Source: DALYCO01 sp964535545
GTDB taxonomy: Bacteria; Patescibacteriota; Minisyncoccia; Phycocordibacterales; UBA9973
DNA length: 35,247 nt
Direction of reading: 5' to 3'
Assembly (NCBI GenBank): GCA_964535545.1
Contig: CAZHUT010000003.1
Location: 1-35,247 of the forward strand
Part shown: piece by piece, positions 1 through 7,672 of the stretch
How positions within the stretch are numbered: position 1 is the stretch's first letter
How the letters are laid out: every line of letters begins with the position of its first letter
The notes under the pieces: generated by a model
Databases searched by the model: none
Told to the model about the DNA's origin: nothing
The model's input: only the letters and a program-made list of their open reading frames with translations
Program-made: the position numbers and the translations under genes

Positions 1-22
1 CCTTACCGCGCACAAAAAATAC

Positions 23-50
23 TTGCAAACCTCTCTTCCAATGCTAGTAT
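23..50 (+). promoter_or_regulatory. promoter of the candidate RNA
   Basis: TTGCAA at 23-28, a 16-nt spacer, and an extended -10 TGC TAGTAT at 42-50. Transcription would start near 57. The same nine-base extended -10 recurs upstream of tRNA-Ser and upstream of the 12.0 kb leader, which supports it as a real promoter type in this genome. Confidence 0.6.
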
Positions 51-56
51 CCAAAC

Positions 57-246
57 TGAATCTTTCTTTCCCAGTTGCCGCACTTAGAACGGTAAATCAA
101 ACATACCTCCGTGGCTACGGAAATGCCATTCGCTTATAAGCATCAGGAGGCCCAAGGGTTACTTGGGATAATTCAGGCTCGCGTCTGATAAGAGTTGATT
201 TAAGAACGAAAGCTTCCGCTACCCAGTGTGCAGGGTAGCGTTTTTT
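57..246 (+). ncRNA. candidate structured small RNA, family unknown
   Basis: No ORF fits here, but the stretch has a promoter, a strong intrinsic terminator and nested complementary segments. An outer helix pairs 66-70 with 208-212. A second helix pairs 94-100 (AAATCAA) with 195-201 (TTGATTT). Inside lie three arms: 106-110 with 146-150 (CCTCC/GGAGG) enclosing 112-115 with 125-128; 151-156 with 162-167 (CCCAAG/CTTGGG); and 173-176 with 185-188. This is a closed multibranch fold of about 190 nt. I do not see the signatures of SRP RNA, RNase P RNA or tmRNA. A 6S-like or lineage-specific RNA is possible. The pairings were found by eye, not by energy calculation. Confidence 0.45.
217..246 (+). terminator. 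intrinsic terminator of the candidate RNA
   Basis: Perfect 8-bp stem CGCTACCC (217-224) / GGGTAGCG (233-240) with an 8-nt loop, followed by six T residues (241-246). The T run lies only on the plus side, so it ends the rightward transcript and not pilM, whose stop codon starts at 245. Confidence 0.85.
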
Positions 247-1096
247 ATTCTTCAAGAGCTAATCCAAACGCCGCCGCGTAGCCTAACGCGTCTTCCGCAT
301 GGAGCGGCGGCGTGTAGCCATTCAGCGAATTGATATTCTGCCATGGATTACCGAGCCGAACATTGGTGCGAAGTGCAGCCGAAAGATACTCGGGCAAACC
401 TTCGATATGCGCATTACTGCCAACCAAAATAATTTCCTGAATACGTGGACGCTTTTCTGTCGGATGCGTATGCCATTCAATAAAAGCAGCATCGAGTTCC
501 TGAGCAAGTGAAGAAATATGGGAAAGCAGTGCAGCAAAAATATGCTCATGCTCCGGCCGACGTGAAAGACCGATTGAGCGCTTAATATTTTTTGCTTCAG
601 GCAATGAGATTGAGAAAGTTTCCATTAGATCCTTGGTAAGCTCATTTGGCAATGCAAAAGATTTTGCCGCATACACTTTCCCTTTATGAACAACGGCTAA
701 GTCCGACTGCGTTTCGCCAAAATTCACAAGCATCGAAGTCATCGCGTGATTTTTGGGTAGAAGTGATCGGACCAACGCTTCTCCTCGTAAATGGTGAGAG
801 ACGGGATTGAGTCCAGCATTTTCAACTATGAATGAATGACTCGTTGGCAGCGAAACGCGAACGTGATGTAGATCGCCTTTCTCGCGAATATCAGACAAAA
901 TTGTTGAAAGCCTGCGCGGATCTGTAATGTTGCCGTCCACAATTATTCCTTCCGGAAGCTGAACGTTGCCGTAATTTGAAATTTCGTAACCATTTTCTGA
1001 CGGCACAAGCGTAACGTATTTCACCGACTGATCAGCGATATCGAGACCAGAAATTGGTGAAGAAAAAAGTTTAGAAAAAAATGACTGCTGCGCCAT
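245..1096 (-). CDS. pilM: PilM-like type IV pilus assembly protein (actin-like fold)
   Basis: 283 aa. PilM is a cytoplasmic actin/FtsA-like ATPase that links the type IV pilus motor to the inner-membrane PilN/PilO proteins. The N-terminus carries the family start SGLDIADQSVKYV (about residues 16-28), the phosphate-1 loop of the actin-like fold, and near the C-terminus there is LVGSNAHIEGLPEYL, matching the GGxAxLxGLxEYL adenosine motif. It is shorter than typical PilM (about 340-350 aa), with a compact middle. No pilN/O/Q genes follow, so it is an orphan here. ATG at 1096 is favoured because a TATACT box ends 9 nt upstream. The family assignment is fairly sure; a pilus role is inferred. Confidence 0.75.
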   Translation of the reverse strand: MAQQSFFSKLFSSPISGLDIADQSVKYVTLVPSENGYEISNYGNVQLPEGIIVDGNITDPRRLSTILSDIREKGDLHHVRVSLPTSHSFIVENAGLNPVSHHLRGEALVRSLLPKNHAMTSMLVNFGETQSDLAVVHKGKVYAAKSFALPNELTKDLMETFSISLPEAKNIKRSIGLSRRPEHEHIFAALLSHISSLAQELDAAFIEWHTHPTEKRPRIQEIILVGSNAHIEGLPEYLSAALRTNVRLGNPWQNINSLNGYTPPLHAEDALGYAAAFGLALEE

Positions 1097-1105
1097 GGTG
1101 CGTAC

Positions 1106-1111
1106 AGTATA
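1106..1111 (-). promoter_or_regulatory. -10 box of pilM
   Basis: TATACT on the minus strand, 9 nt before the pilM ATG, so the transcript would begin at or next to the start codon. No clear -35 is visible. Confidence 0.4.
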
Positions 1112-1137
1112 CGACGTTTTCTTCGCTTCTGGAAGAG

Positions 1138-1737
1138 TTACTTTTTCTTGATGCGCTCTTTCACGACGTGATATACACCCGGAACCAAAGAAACCAAAAT
1201 AATACCGAACGTAATATAGGTGAGCATTTTTTCACTCTCAGGAAAGATCTTACTGAGGAACAATCCTGCAGATGTAAAAATCCCCACCCAGGCAATGCTG
1301 CCGATCACATTCCATTTTGCAAAAACAGAATAATCCATGTTGCCGATACCAGCCATAACAGGCGCAAATGTTCTCACGATTGGAACAAAACGGGCTACGG
1401 CAATGGTCTTCTTGCCGTGATGCTCATAAAATTCCTTTGTTTTAGTAACATAACTTTTCTTGAAGAAAAAAGATTCCTCTTTGGAAAAAATTTTTGGTCC
1501 GAATTTTTTGCCGAACCAGTAGCCAGTATTGTCTCCCAATATTGCCGAAATAATGCCGAGAATGAGCAGCAACCAAAATGGAAAATATCCTTGCCCTGCA
1601 AACACACCCGCCGCAAAGAGCAATGAGTCACCAGGAAGAAACAAGCCAAGCAAAATGCCTGACTCGGCAAACAAAACAGCACAGATGCCGGCCAAGCCAA
1701 GCGTACTGATGAGAAAATCTGGGCTGAGAAAATCCAT
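1138..1737 (-). CDS. DedA / SNARE-associated (VTT) family membrane protein
   Basis: 199 aa, full length for the DedA family, which moves lipids (in several cases undecaprenyl phosphate or phosphatidylethanolamine) across the membrane. Visible family signatures are FAESG, then LPGDSLLF, then GDNTGYWFGKKFG, and the late motif RFVPIVRTFAPVMAG with its conserved Arg and Pro. Hydrophobic segments lie near residues 10-50, 50-75, 135-160 and 170-190, and the tail is basic (KERIKKK). The start ATG is 1 nt after the stop of the tRNA-binding-domain gene, so it is the third gene of the operon SIMPL, tRBD, DedA. The exact lipid substrate cannot be told. Confidence 0.9.
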   Translation of the reverse strand: MDFLSPDFLISTLGLAGICAVLFAESGILLGLFLPGDSLLFAAGVFAGQGYFPFWLLLILGIISAILGDNTGYWFGKKFGPKIFSKEESFFFKKSYVTKTKEFYEHHGKKTIAVARFVPIVRTFAPVMAGIGNMDYSVFAKWNVIGSIAWVGIFTSAGLFLSKIFPESEKMLTYITFGIILVSLVPGVYHVVKERIKKK

Positions 1738-1738
1738 G

Positions 1739-2236
1739 CTATCTCACTTTTGCTCCCGGAGCGACTGGAACTTCCGGGGTTAAGAATACGGGCTTACCAT
1801 CCATACCGTCGACAGCCATGAGCATACCATTGCTCTGCAGTCCGCGAATGATTCGGGGTTCGAGGTTAATGATATAGAGCACCTGTTTGCCAACAAGCTT
1901 TTCAAATTCGGGAAAAAACTCACGGATACCGGAAAGAATCTGGCGTGGTTCCCCTTCACCGAAATCAATCAAACATTTCAGAAGTTTGTCTGCCCCTTCG
2001 ATCGGATGTATCTCACGGATAGTGCCGACACGAATATCCATCTTTTTAAATTCGTCATATGAAACATATACCGGTTTCTCCTGCTTTCCATGCTTGAAAT
2101 CATAGTGAGCGCCATCTGTACAATCACATTCAATGAGCGCGTGATTATGCTTTGAACAATCGGCTGCCTGGCATACGCCAGAATTTTTTGAGACCCCCTG
2201 ACAGCCTCCCAAACAAATGTAGTGCTTTTCTTCCAT
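1739..2236 (-). CDS. tRNA-binding (EMAP/CsaA/MetRS-C type) domain with a Cys-rich N-terminal module
   Basis: 165 aa in two parts. Residues 1-50 form a Cys/His cluster (CLGGCQGV, GVCQAADCSKHNH, LIECDCTDGAH), probably a metal-binding knuckle. Residues about 60-165 are an OB-fold tRNA-binding domain: FKKMDIRVGTI, HPIEGADKLLKCLIDFGE, QILSGIREFFPEFEKLVGKQ and SNGMLMAV are typical of the C-terminal domain of methionyl-tRNA synthetase and of CsaA. There is no synthetase catalytic core, so it may act in trans on tRNA or MetRS. The Cys-rich module also occurs as a stand-alone small protein in related genomes, to my recollection, so this looks like a fusion. It starts 10 nt after the SIMPL gene. Confidence 0.8.
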   Translation of the reverse strand: MEEKHYICLGGCQGVSKNSGVCQAADCSKHNHALIECDCTDGAHYDFKHGKQEKPVYVSYDEFKKMDIRVGTIREIHPIEGADKLLKCLIDFGEGEPRQILSGIREFFPEFEKLVGKQVLYIINLEPRIIRGLQSNGMLMAVDGMDGKPVFLTPEVPVAPGAKVR

Positions 2237-2246
2237 AGTAGAAAAC

Positions 2247-2981
2247 TTATTTAGTAGTAAATGCTGCGCGAACTGAGAGCGAAATCACTTTATCGATCGT
2301 TGATGTGTCATACGTACCATAGTCAGAAACGTCAGTTGAATTCGGAGGAAGAACCTGAATCACGCCGCCAGAAACTGATTGGAGCTTGCCTGCATGACTG
2401 CCGCTTGCTGCCGCGATTGATTCTGCACGATTCTTAGCATCTTTGATCGCTTCGCCTGAGAGTTTGACGCGAGCGTCAGGAAGTCCTGAGTAAAAGTATT
2501 CAACTGAAGTGTTTGAAATGTATACACCTTCTGAAACGAGCTCAGGAACGCGATCAGTGACCGCTGAAAGCAAAGCCACGTCTTTTGAGTTCACAGTAAT
2601 TCGTGTACGCAATTGATAGTCCGGCTCTACTCCCTGTATCTGCTGCTTATCATAGTCAACCGAAAACTGCGCTGGTGTAACGGTAATATCTTCGGCTTTG
2701 AGTCCTGACTTGATCAAAAAATCTTTTGACGTCTTGATATCACTGGCAATTTCAGCATAGCCGAGCTTCTGATCGGTGAATTTTATTTTACGGACGAGAT
2801 CGAATGACCACTTACCCGTGTCGGCTTTGACTTCCATTTTTGCTGAACCGGTCACGGAAAGCGTGTTTTCATATGCCCGACCGCGAAGATAAAACGATCC
2901 CCCGATAAGCGCTGCAAGCAGTATTCCGATAGCCAGAACAACTAAGCCTGAAGCGGTAGTTTTAAAATATTCTGTATTCAT
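2247..2981 (-). CDS. SIMPL-domain (DUF541) protein, membrane anchored
   Basis: 244 aa. A single N-terminal membrane segment (about residues 12-32, GLVVLAIGILLAALIGG) is followed by a SIMPL/DUF541 domain beginning LSVTGSAKMEVKADTGKWSF, the characteristic VxGxGxxxxxPDxxxxxxxV-type strand. Later motifs are the long helix around KTSKDFLIKSGLKAEDITV and the VYISNTSVEYFYSGLPDARVKL strand. Family members (BP26, YggE) sit in the periplasm or outside; their biochemical role is poorly known and they are linked to oxidative stress and to oligomeric channels. It heads the operon with the tRBD and DedA genes. The ATG at 2981 is 6 nt after an extended -10. Confidence 0.85.
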   Translation of the reverse strand: MNTEYFKTTASGLVVLAIGILLAALIGGSFYLRGRAYENTLSVTGSAKMEVKADTGKWSFDLVRKIKFTDQKLGYAEIASDIKTSKDFLIKSGLKAEDITVTPAQFSVDYDKQQIQGVEPDYQLRTRITVNSKDVALLSAVTDRVPELVSEGVYISNTSVEYFYSGLPDARVKLSGEAIKDAKNRAESIAAASGSHAGKLQSVSGGVIQVLPPNSTDVSDYGTYDTSTIDKVISLSVRAAFTTK

Positions 2982-2987
2982 ATGTAG

Positions 2988-2996
2988 AGTATAGCA
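2988..2996 (-). promoter_or_regulatory. extended -10 of the SIMPL operon
   Basis: TGCTATACT on the minus strand, 6 nt from the ATG at 2981, predicting a leaderless transcript. It sits immediately beyond the stop codon of the truncated zinc-ribbon gene, so the SIMPL operon can be expressed independently of that cluster. Confidence 0.6.
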
Positions 2997-2999
2997 CAG

Positions 3000-3692
3000 C
3001 TATAAAACGGCCTTTTGGTAGCAGGATTCACAATAGACTTTTTCGGGCCGGTCCGGAGCATAGGATGTTTCGAAAGTGTTTGGACAGTTCCCTTCGTGTC
3101 CATGACCAGCTTGATTGCATGTGCATGAACGAGAATACAGCTTAAACGGATTTCGGTATGAGAGCAGCCGCTGGTAGTGACGGCAGTTCGGACAGAAATG
3201 TGGCAACGGCAGTTTCTTGCTTCGGTAGAAACGAAGTTCATCTGGTGTGATGCGGTAGGCAGTTGTGCAGAGAAAATCAGGGTTACCATTATTCGGGCAG
3301 GCAATTACTTCCTGGAGAATGGTGTCGTCGACATCATTAATACTATCTCGCAATTCTTGCGCCTGTTTTGTCGCCGCGTAATCGCGCTTCACTCGATCGC
3401 GCCACGGGTAACCCTTTGCCAATGCTTGCTCTTTGGAAAGATTAAAATAATCTTGAGCATTCGTTTCGTTATATCCAAACGGCGACATGTCATATGGGAA
3501 AAATTCACCGTACTTGAAGACTCTTCCCTGCGCATCAACATATGGCATCTCATCCATATGCTGCTTGATCTTCTTCACCATCTCGAAATATTCCGTTTCA
3601 GTGTACTGCTTATTGAAGATACAATACTTCGCATTGATCATGCCAATACAGCCAAAGCAGTTAACGCAGTTGCGGCAGTTCCGAGTTTCCAT
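3000..3692 (-). CDS. Cys-rich zinc-ribbon paralog A, C-terminal half only
   Basis: 230 aa. It aligns by eye with residues about 357-554 of the neighbouring 554-aa paralog B: a Cys module at the very start (Cys 6, 9, 12, 15, then AKYCIFNKQY), the linker with PFGYNETNAQDYF, and a C-terminal double ribbon (FCPNC, SCTC, KVYCESCYQKAVL). The N-terminal ribbon and most of the Cys-studded middle are missing. It begins 10 nt after the stop of B with no good ribosome-binding site, so it is probably translated with B. It has kept an intact frame and most Cys residues, so it may be functional rather than a decaying fragment. The C-terminal ribbon has an inserted NQAGHGHEGNCPN loop. Function unknown. Confidence 0.75.
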   Translation of the reverse strand: METRNCRNCVNCFGCIGMINAKYCIFNKQYTETEYFEMVKKIKQHMDEMPYVDAQGRVFKYGEFFPYDMSPFGYNETNAQDYFNLSKEQALAKGYPWRDRVKRDYAATKQAQELRDSINDVDDTILQEVIACPNNGNPDFLCTTAYRITPDELRFYRSKKLPLPHFCPNCRHYQRLLSYRNPFKLYSRSCTCNQAGHGHEGNCPNTFETSYAPDRPEKVYCESCYQKAVL

Positions 3693-3702
3693 ACGCTTGA
3701 TA

Positions 3703-5367
3703 CTATACTACTTCCTGCTGATAGCAAGTTTCGCAATAGACAATTTCCGGCCGTTCCGGTGCATAGTTGGTGATGATGTCTTTGCCGCACTTGGCGCATA
3801 AACGGTTCCAAAATACGCAGGGACCGCGGCGAGCGATGCGGTCTTTGTGGCGGCAATAAAAGCAGCGGGTTGGAATTGGCAATGTATGGGTTTTGTAGAA
3901 CTGCAGTTCTGCAGGCAAGATTTTGTAGTTTCGATTACAAGACTGACATTCAAGAATTTCTGCGGTGAGAGACTCGGAAACATCTTGGATTGCATCCGGG
4001 ACAGAATCCTGAGAAACAGTCTGCTTCCCTTTTGTCGTCTGAATCTCGTCTTCCCATCGATAGCCGCTTTTCAAAACTTCTTCTTTCGTCATCGGGAAAT
4101 TATCCTGCGCCGCAGTTTCATTATAAGCAAACGGAGAGAGCCAGGCCGGCATCATGCTGCCATATATTCCCTGCGCCGTAAGTTCCTGAACAATATGATC
4201 TTTAATTTTCTCATATTCATCCTTTGAATACTGCTTGTTCAAAACACAGTACTGCGCATTGCGAAGACCATCGCAACCGATACAGTCCGAACAGTTTTCT
4301 AGCCCGAACGAGTAGAGGACATTTTTTGAATTTGCACACAAAACAGAACCGATAATCCGGTTCGACGTATTAATACTGACGCAATCGACACATTCCGTTG
4401 CACCAATGCCGGCAATGATGTCATATGAATCTTTTTCCTTTCGGGCTGCAGAGATATAGGCACAATCTTCGAGATCTCCGGATTCAAAACAAGCTTTGGA
4501 ATTTTTGGCGTCAAACAGATAATCCCCTGTTGAGTTTACCGTATTGATATTCTGGGTTGCCCGTTTTGGAAATTTCTTGGTGTGTTCTTTGAACCGGGCA
4601 ATCATTTCCTGCATCTTCGTTCTGCTGCCGCGGATTTCTTTCAATTTCTCCTCATACTCTTCTTTTGAAAGTTTTTCGTTGAAGAAACAATATGACTGAT
4701 TGCGCAAATTTACACAACCGAAACAATTACTGCAGTTATGACAATTCTCGATCAAGATTGAATCAAGGCAGGAAGTTGAATTCTTTGCCCAAGCTACATT
4801 GTGCGAATGATAGACATTCACACATTCGTAACTGTGTTCGAGATGGTCATTGTAGTAGAGATCAATTGAATTGCGGGTATTTAAAACACCTTTGGCGTAC
4901 ATGGTGTCTTCCAGAAAAGCTGAATTGAAGCAGAAGTATGAATCCTTGCAGCCGCCGGCAAAGTTCACATAATCGCTGTTGATATTTGGCCCAATAGTAA
5001 GCGTTGGAAACAGTGCCTTCTTATATGTTGTCTTCATTAAGGCATCGAACTGTTCGAAAAATGGTTTTGAGAAATCATACTCTCTTCCGAATGAGTACGG
5101 GTCCCATTCTTCGGATTTATAAAAATCGAGGCTGACGACTTGATATGGACTTTTTGGATTGTAGACAGAAATAATATTCTTGCCGGTTGCCACACAAGTT
5201 CGGTTATACAGCGTCATTTCATTGCGCCAGACAGCACGGTTCTTGAATCTGCAGGTCGGACAAAATGGCGGCGCCTGCACTTTTATCTTTTCGTAAAACA
5301 AAAAATCCTCCGGTTCACTCCGGAAATCTTGTTTGCAATTCTGGCAATTCTTGGTTTCTGCGTGCAT
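3703..5367 (-). CDS. Cys-rich double-zinc-ribbon protein, paralog B
   Basis: 554 aa with about 32 Cys. Order of parts: N-terminal ribbon C8xxC11...C36xxC39; a Cys-studded middle (140-395) with turns of roughly 20 residues that suggests a beta-solenoid; a module repeated at 209-240 and 359-390 (pattern NCxxCxxCxxLRNxxYCxxN followed by an acidic helix with EEY or DEY); a linker with PFAYNETAAQDNFPMTKEE; and a C-terminal double ribbon C474/C477-C502/C505 and C524/C527-C545/C548. The second N-terminal ribbon found in paralog D is lost here: only C58 remains. No signal peptide or membrane segment, so it is cytosolic. Zinc or other metal binding is inferred. I know no function for the family; automatic labels linking such proteins to CoA transferases have no support in this sequence. 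Confidence 0.8.
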   Translation of the reverse strand: MHAETKNCQNCKQDFRSEPEDFLFYEKIKVQAPPFCPTCRFKNRAVWRNEMTLYNRTCVATGKNIISVYNPKSPYQVVSLDFYKSEEWDPYSFGREYDFSKPFFEQFDALMKTTYKKALFPTLTIGPNINSDYVNFAGGCKDSYFCFNSAFLEDTMYAKGVLNTRNSIDLYYNDHLEHSYECVNVYHSHNVAWAKNSTSCLDSILIENCHNCSNCFGCVNLRNQSYCFFNEKLSKEEYEEKLKEIRGSRTKMQEMIARFKEHTKKFPKRATQNINTVNSTGDYLFDAKNSKACFESGDLEDCAYISAARKEKDSYDIIAGIGATECVDCVSINTSNRIIGSVLCANSKNVLYSFGLENCSDCIGCDGLRNAQYCVLNKQYSKDEYEKIKDHIVQELTAQGIYGSMMPAWLSPFAYNETAAQDNFPMTKEEVLKSGYRWEDEIQTTKGKQTVSQDSVPDAIQDVSESLTAEILECQSCNRNYKILPAELQFYKTHTLPIPTRCFYCRHKDRIARRGPCVFWNRLCAKCGKDIITNYAPERPEIVYCETCYQQEVV

Positions 5368-5427
5368 TTTTATTTATAGAAATCCCGAAAGCGTGACGAG
5401 ACGCCCATCGATCGTTATTCCAGTTCC

Positions 5428-5733
5428 TTATTCCACCTGTTCGGTCATCCACTCTTTGTATGGACGATTGACGCGTCGGACATCGACGCCGGCAATTAGT
5501 GGCACTGAATAACTATGGTTCTGGGAAAGCAGGTCTTCAACGTCGGCAAGATGTTTTTCGAGTGTTGTGATCATGAGCATCATGTGCGACATCTTCACCA
5601 CTTGTCCTTCCCATCGATAAATCGATGATACCGGCCAGTAGTCGATGCATGCCGCAAATTTACTCTCGATCAAGATCTTGCAGAGCGACTTTGCCTCTTC
5701 CTCGGAACCGCAGGTTGTATAGATGAATACCAT
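5428..5733 (-). CDS. cutA: CutA divalent-ion tolerance protein
   Basis: 101 aa, full length for CutA1, a small trimeric ferredoxin-fold protein related to PII and associated with divalent-metal tolerance. Visible family features: VFIYTTCGSEEEAKSLCKIL at the start, KFAACIDYWPVSSIYRWEGQV, then MLMITTLEKHLADVEDLL, HSYSVPLIAGVDVRRVN and the terminal PYKEWM. The conserved AACxxxxPVxSIYxWEG block is intact. It lies between zinc-ribbon paralogs C and B on the same strand, 60 nt upstream of B, so it probably shares a transcript with B and A. Whether it works with them in metal handling is inference from position. Confidence 0.93.
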   Translation of the reverse strand: MVFIYTTCGSEEEAKSLCKILIESKFAACIDYWPVSSIYRWEGQVVKMSHMMLMITTLEKHLADVEDLLSQNHSYSVPLIAGVDVRRVNRPYKEWMTEQVE

Positions 5734-5769
5734 ATACGTTCCTGGGTTACGCTTTCGACCTCTAACTTC

Positions 5770-5798
5770 AGTATATACCTCACCTATTCATTTGTCAC
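5770..5798 (-). promoter_or_regulatory. promoter of cutA and paralogs B and A
   Basis: On the minus strand GTGACA (5793-5798), 17-nt spacer, TATACT (5770-5775). Start of transcription near 5763 gives a leader of about 30 nt before the cutA ATG. Confidence 0.55.
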
Positions 5799-5812
5799 CC
5801 GATTCAGTAATT

Positions 5813-5840
5813 AAAAAACCCTTATTTTAAAGGGTTTTTT
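5813..5840 (-). terminator. intrinsic terminator of paralog C
   Basis: Stem of 11 bp pairing 5813-5823 with 5830-5840, with a 6-nt loop. On the minus strand it ends in six T then AATTA. It overlaps the TAA stop of paralog C, so C is separated from the cutA-B-A unit. Confidence 0.8.
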
Positions 5841-7596
5841 AAAGGACTTCACGCTGGAAACAATCGGTGCAGTAGAGCTTCCAACCGTCGCTTTCTGGGT
5901 AGATAGTTTCGAGGTCGGTGCCACACGAAGCACAGATATCCCGGCGCATAATGTGATTGCCCATAAAGGCAAACTTCTGCTTTGAACGTTCATATGGATG
6001 AACAGTTGGCAACGGGATTTTGTTTTTTCGATAGTACTCCAATTCCGTTTTGATCACGCGGAATGGTTTGCCCGTCACCTCACAGATGATTGCCAGCGAG
6101 AGAATATCGTCAGTGACATCATCGATTGAATCAGGCAGTTTAGAAACTGAAATTGTTTTTAATCCTGTTGTATCTATTTCAATATATTCCTGCCAAAGCG
6201 CATCGAGCTTCTCAACTTCTTCTTTGGGAACTGAGTATGCGATATCTACATCTGAACCATTGTATGCAAATGCGGAAAAACGGTATGGAATAAATTCACC
6301 ATATTCCCCATTTTTAAGCATCTGAGATTTGATACGATCCAATTCTTTGTAGTATTCTTCCGGCTCATACTGTTTGTTAAAGATGCAATACTTTTTATTT
6401 TCAAGAGCGATGCAGCCGAAGCAATTCTGGCAGTTGTTGCAGTTGATGACGTATTCACAATCAACGCAGCTTTTCGAGATGACGGCGAACTTCACATTGG
6501 CACACTGGCCACCTGATCCGGCTGATTCATACATGAGCTGCGACGCACCGGAAGCATAGAGGTCCATGGAGTCTTTGTGACTAATGGTTGAATCGCAGTA
6601 GCGTTCATGCTCGCTTTTTTCGATTGAGACACAGTGGGTGCAGTCCTTACAATTAACAATAAGCACGCCGTCACAATCAACGGCCTGGGTCGAACGAGAA
6701 GCAAGCACCGGATGTTGGTGGACGAATTCCCAGAATTTCTTTTTCATTTCTTTCTGGCCGCTGATGGTATCGAGCCTAAGCGCGGCGAGACGTTGCTTGT
6801 ATTCTTCCTTGGTCAGCTGTTCGTTAAACCAACAATAACTCTTGTTGCGCAAATTCACGCAACCGAAACAGTTTTGGCAATTGCGGCAGTCATACAGAAA
6901 CTGCGAGTCAATGCAGTCGTTTGAGTAGTAGATGAATTTGCAGTTGTTGTCGTGTCCGGCAAAAATGCCTTCGTAAATGTTTTCCGAACGGTAAATCTTC
7001 TGGCTGTCCATCACCTGTCGGACATATGTGGCGAATGTTGTATACCAGACATTCTCCGAATCAAAAATTCCGCTTGAACAATATACGTCTTTGGAATTCT
7101 TGCCGTTCAGCGAATATTCATAATTGATGTTTGTTGGATGACGAAGAATGCCCGGCTGCGGAACTTTCAGGCGTAAATCCATAAATTGTTTGAAAAATGG
7201 AAGTGAATCGTCGAAAGTAGTACCAAATGTAGTCGGATCCCATTTCGGTGACCGGTAGTATTCCAGATCGACCACCGTGAGCGGTGAATTTGGCGGCACG
7301 TTTGAGATCATTAGAGCGCCATTCGCTTCAGGGCTGTGATTCGGTCGCTTGTAGAAATAACAACGATTCACAAAGGAAAAACGCTTCTGTCGACGGCAGG
7401 TTGGACACAGGGTTGGTGGCGGGACGCGGAGCAGTCTCAAAAATTCAATATCCTTATCAACAATCTGAAACTCCCCTTCACAGAACTGCGAGAGGCCTTT
7501 CTGGCGACAGGTACGGACATGCGGAACAAGCGAGTCGAGGATCGGCTGAAGGAGGGCGTCGAAGTTCGGGGTTTTGGAATGTTCCATACTTTTCAT
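5839..7596 (-). CDS. Cys-rich double-zinc-ribbon protein, paralog C
   Basis: 585 aa, same layout as paralogs B and D: N-terminal ribbon region, Cys-studded middle with two copies of the NCQNCFGC-type module (one as NCQNCFGCVNLRNKSYCWFN, one as NCQNCFGCIALENKKYCIFN), a linker with FSAFAYNGSDVD, and C-terminal CASC and CTDC knuckles ending YCTDCFQREVL. It has lost other ligands than B: the first N-terminal pair keeps one Cys (SQFCEGEF), and the first C-terminal ribbon has a single Cys (AIICEVTGK) and HPYE in place of CPxC. It has a longer N-terminal helix. ATG at 7596 or 7587 is possible. Cytosolic; function unknown. Confidence 0.78.
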   Translation of the reverse strand: MKSMEHSKTPNFDALLQPILDSLVPHVRTCRQKGLSQFCEGEFQIVDKDIEFLRLLRVPPPTLCPTCRRQKRFSFVNRCYFYKRPNHSPEANGALMISNVPPNSPLTVVDLEYYRSPKWDPTTFGTTFDDSLPFFKQFMDLRLKVPQPGILRHPTNINYEYSLNGKNSKDVYCSSGIFDSENVWYTTFATYVRQVMDSQKIYRSENIYEGIFAGHDNNCKFIYYSNDCIDSQFLYDCRNCQNCFGCVNLRNKSYCWFNEQLTKEEYKQRLAALRLDTISGQKEMKKKFWEFVHQHPVLASRSTQAVDCDGVLIVNCKDCTHCVSIEKSEHERYCDSTISHKDSMDLYASGASQLMYESAGSGGQCANVKFAVISKSCVDCEYVINCNNCQNCFGCIALENKKYCIFNKQYEPEEYYKELDRIKSQMLKNGEYGEFIPYRFSAFAYNGSDVDIAYSVPKEEVEKLDALWQEYIEIDTTGLKTISVSKLPDSIDDVTDDILSLAIICEVTGKPFRVIKTELEYYRKNKIPLPTVHPYERSKQKFAFMGNHIMRRDICASCGTDLETIYPESDGWKLYCTDCFQREVL

Positions 7597-7624
7597 AGAC
7601 TAGAACGAATTGCATATAAATGCA

Positions 7625-7651
7625 AAGAGCGGCGCCTACGGCGCCGCTCTT
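7625..7651 (-). terminator. strong GC hairpin, likely terminator of the DUF378 gene
   Basis: Perfect 12-bp inverted repeat (7625-7636 and 7640-7651) with a 3-nt loop, 22 nt past the DUF378 stop. The minus-strand tail is only moderately T-rich (TTTGCATTTATAT), so termination may be partial and allow read-through into paralog C, for which I see no convincing promoter of its own. Confidence 0.6.
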
Positions 7652-7672
7652 GCTTCTCTCTAACTATTTAAC

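Noticed and set aside
3000..5367. Paralog A as the frameshifted continuation of paralog B
   Set aside because: B already has a complete C-terminus ending in CYQQEVV; A repeats the same domain, so it is a duplicate, not a tail.
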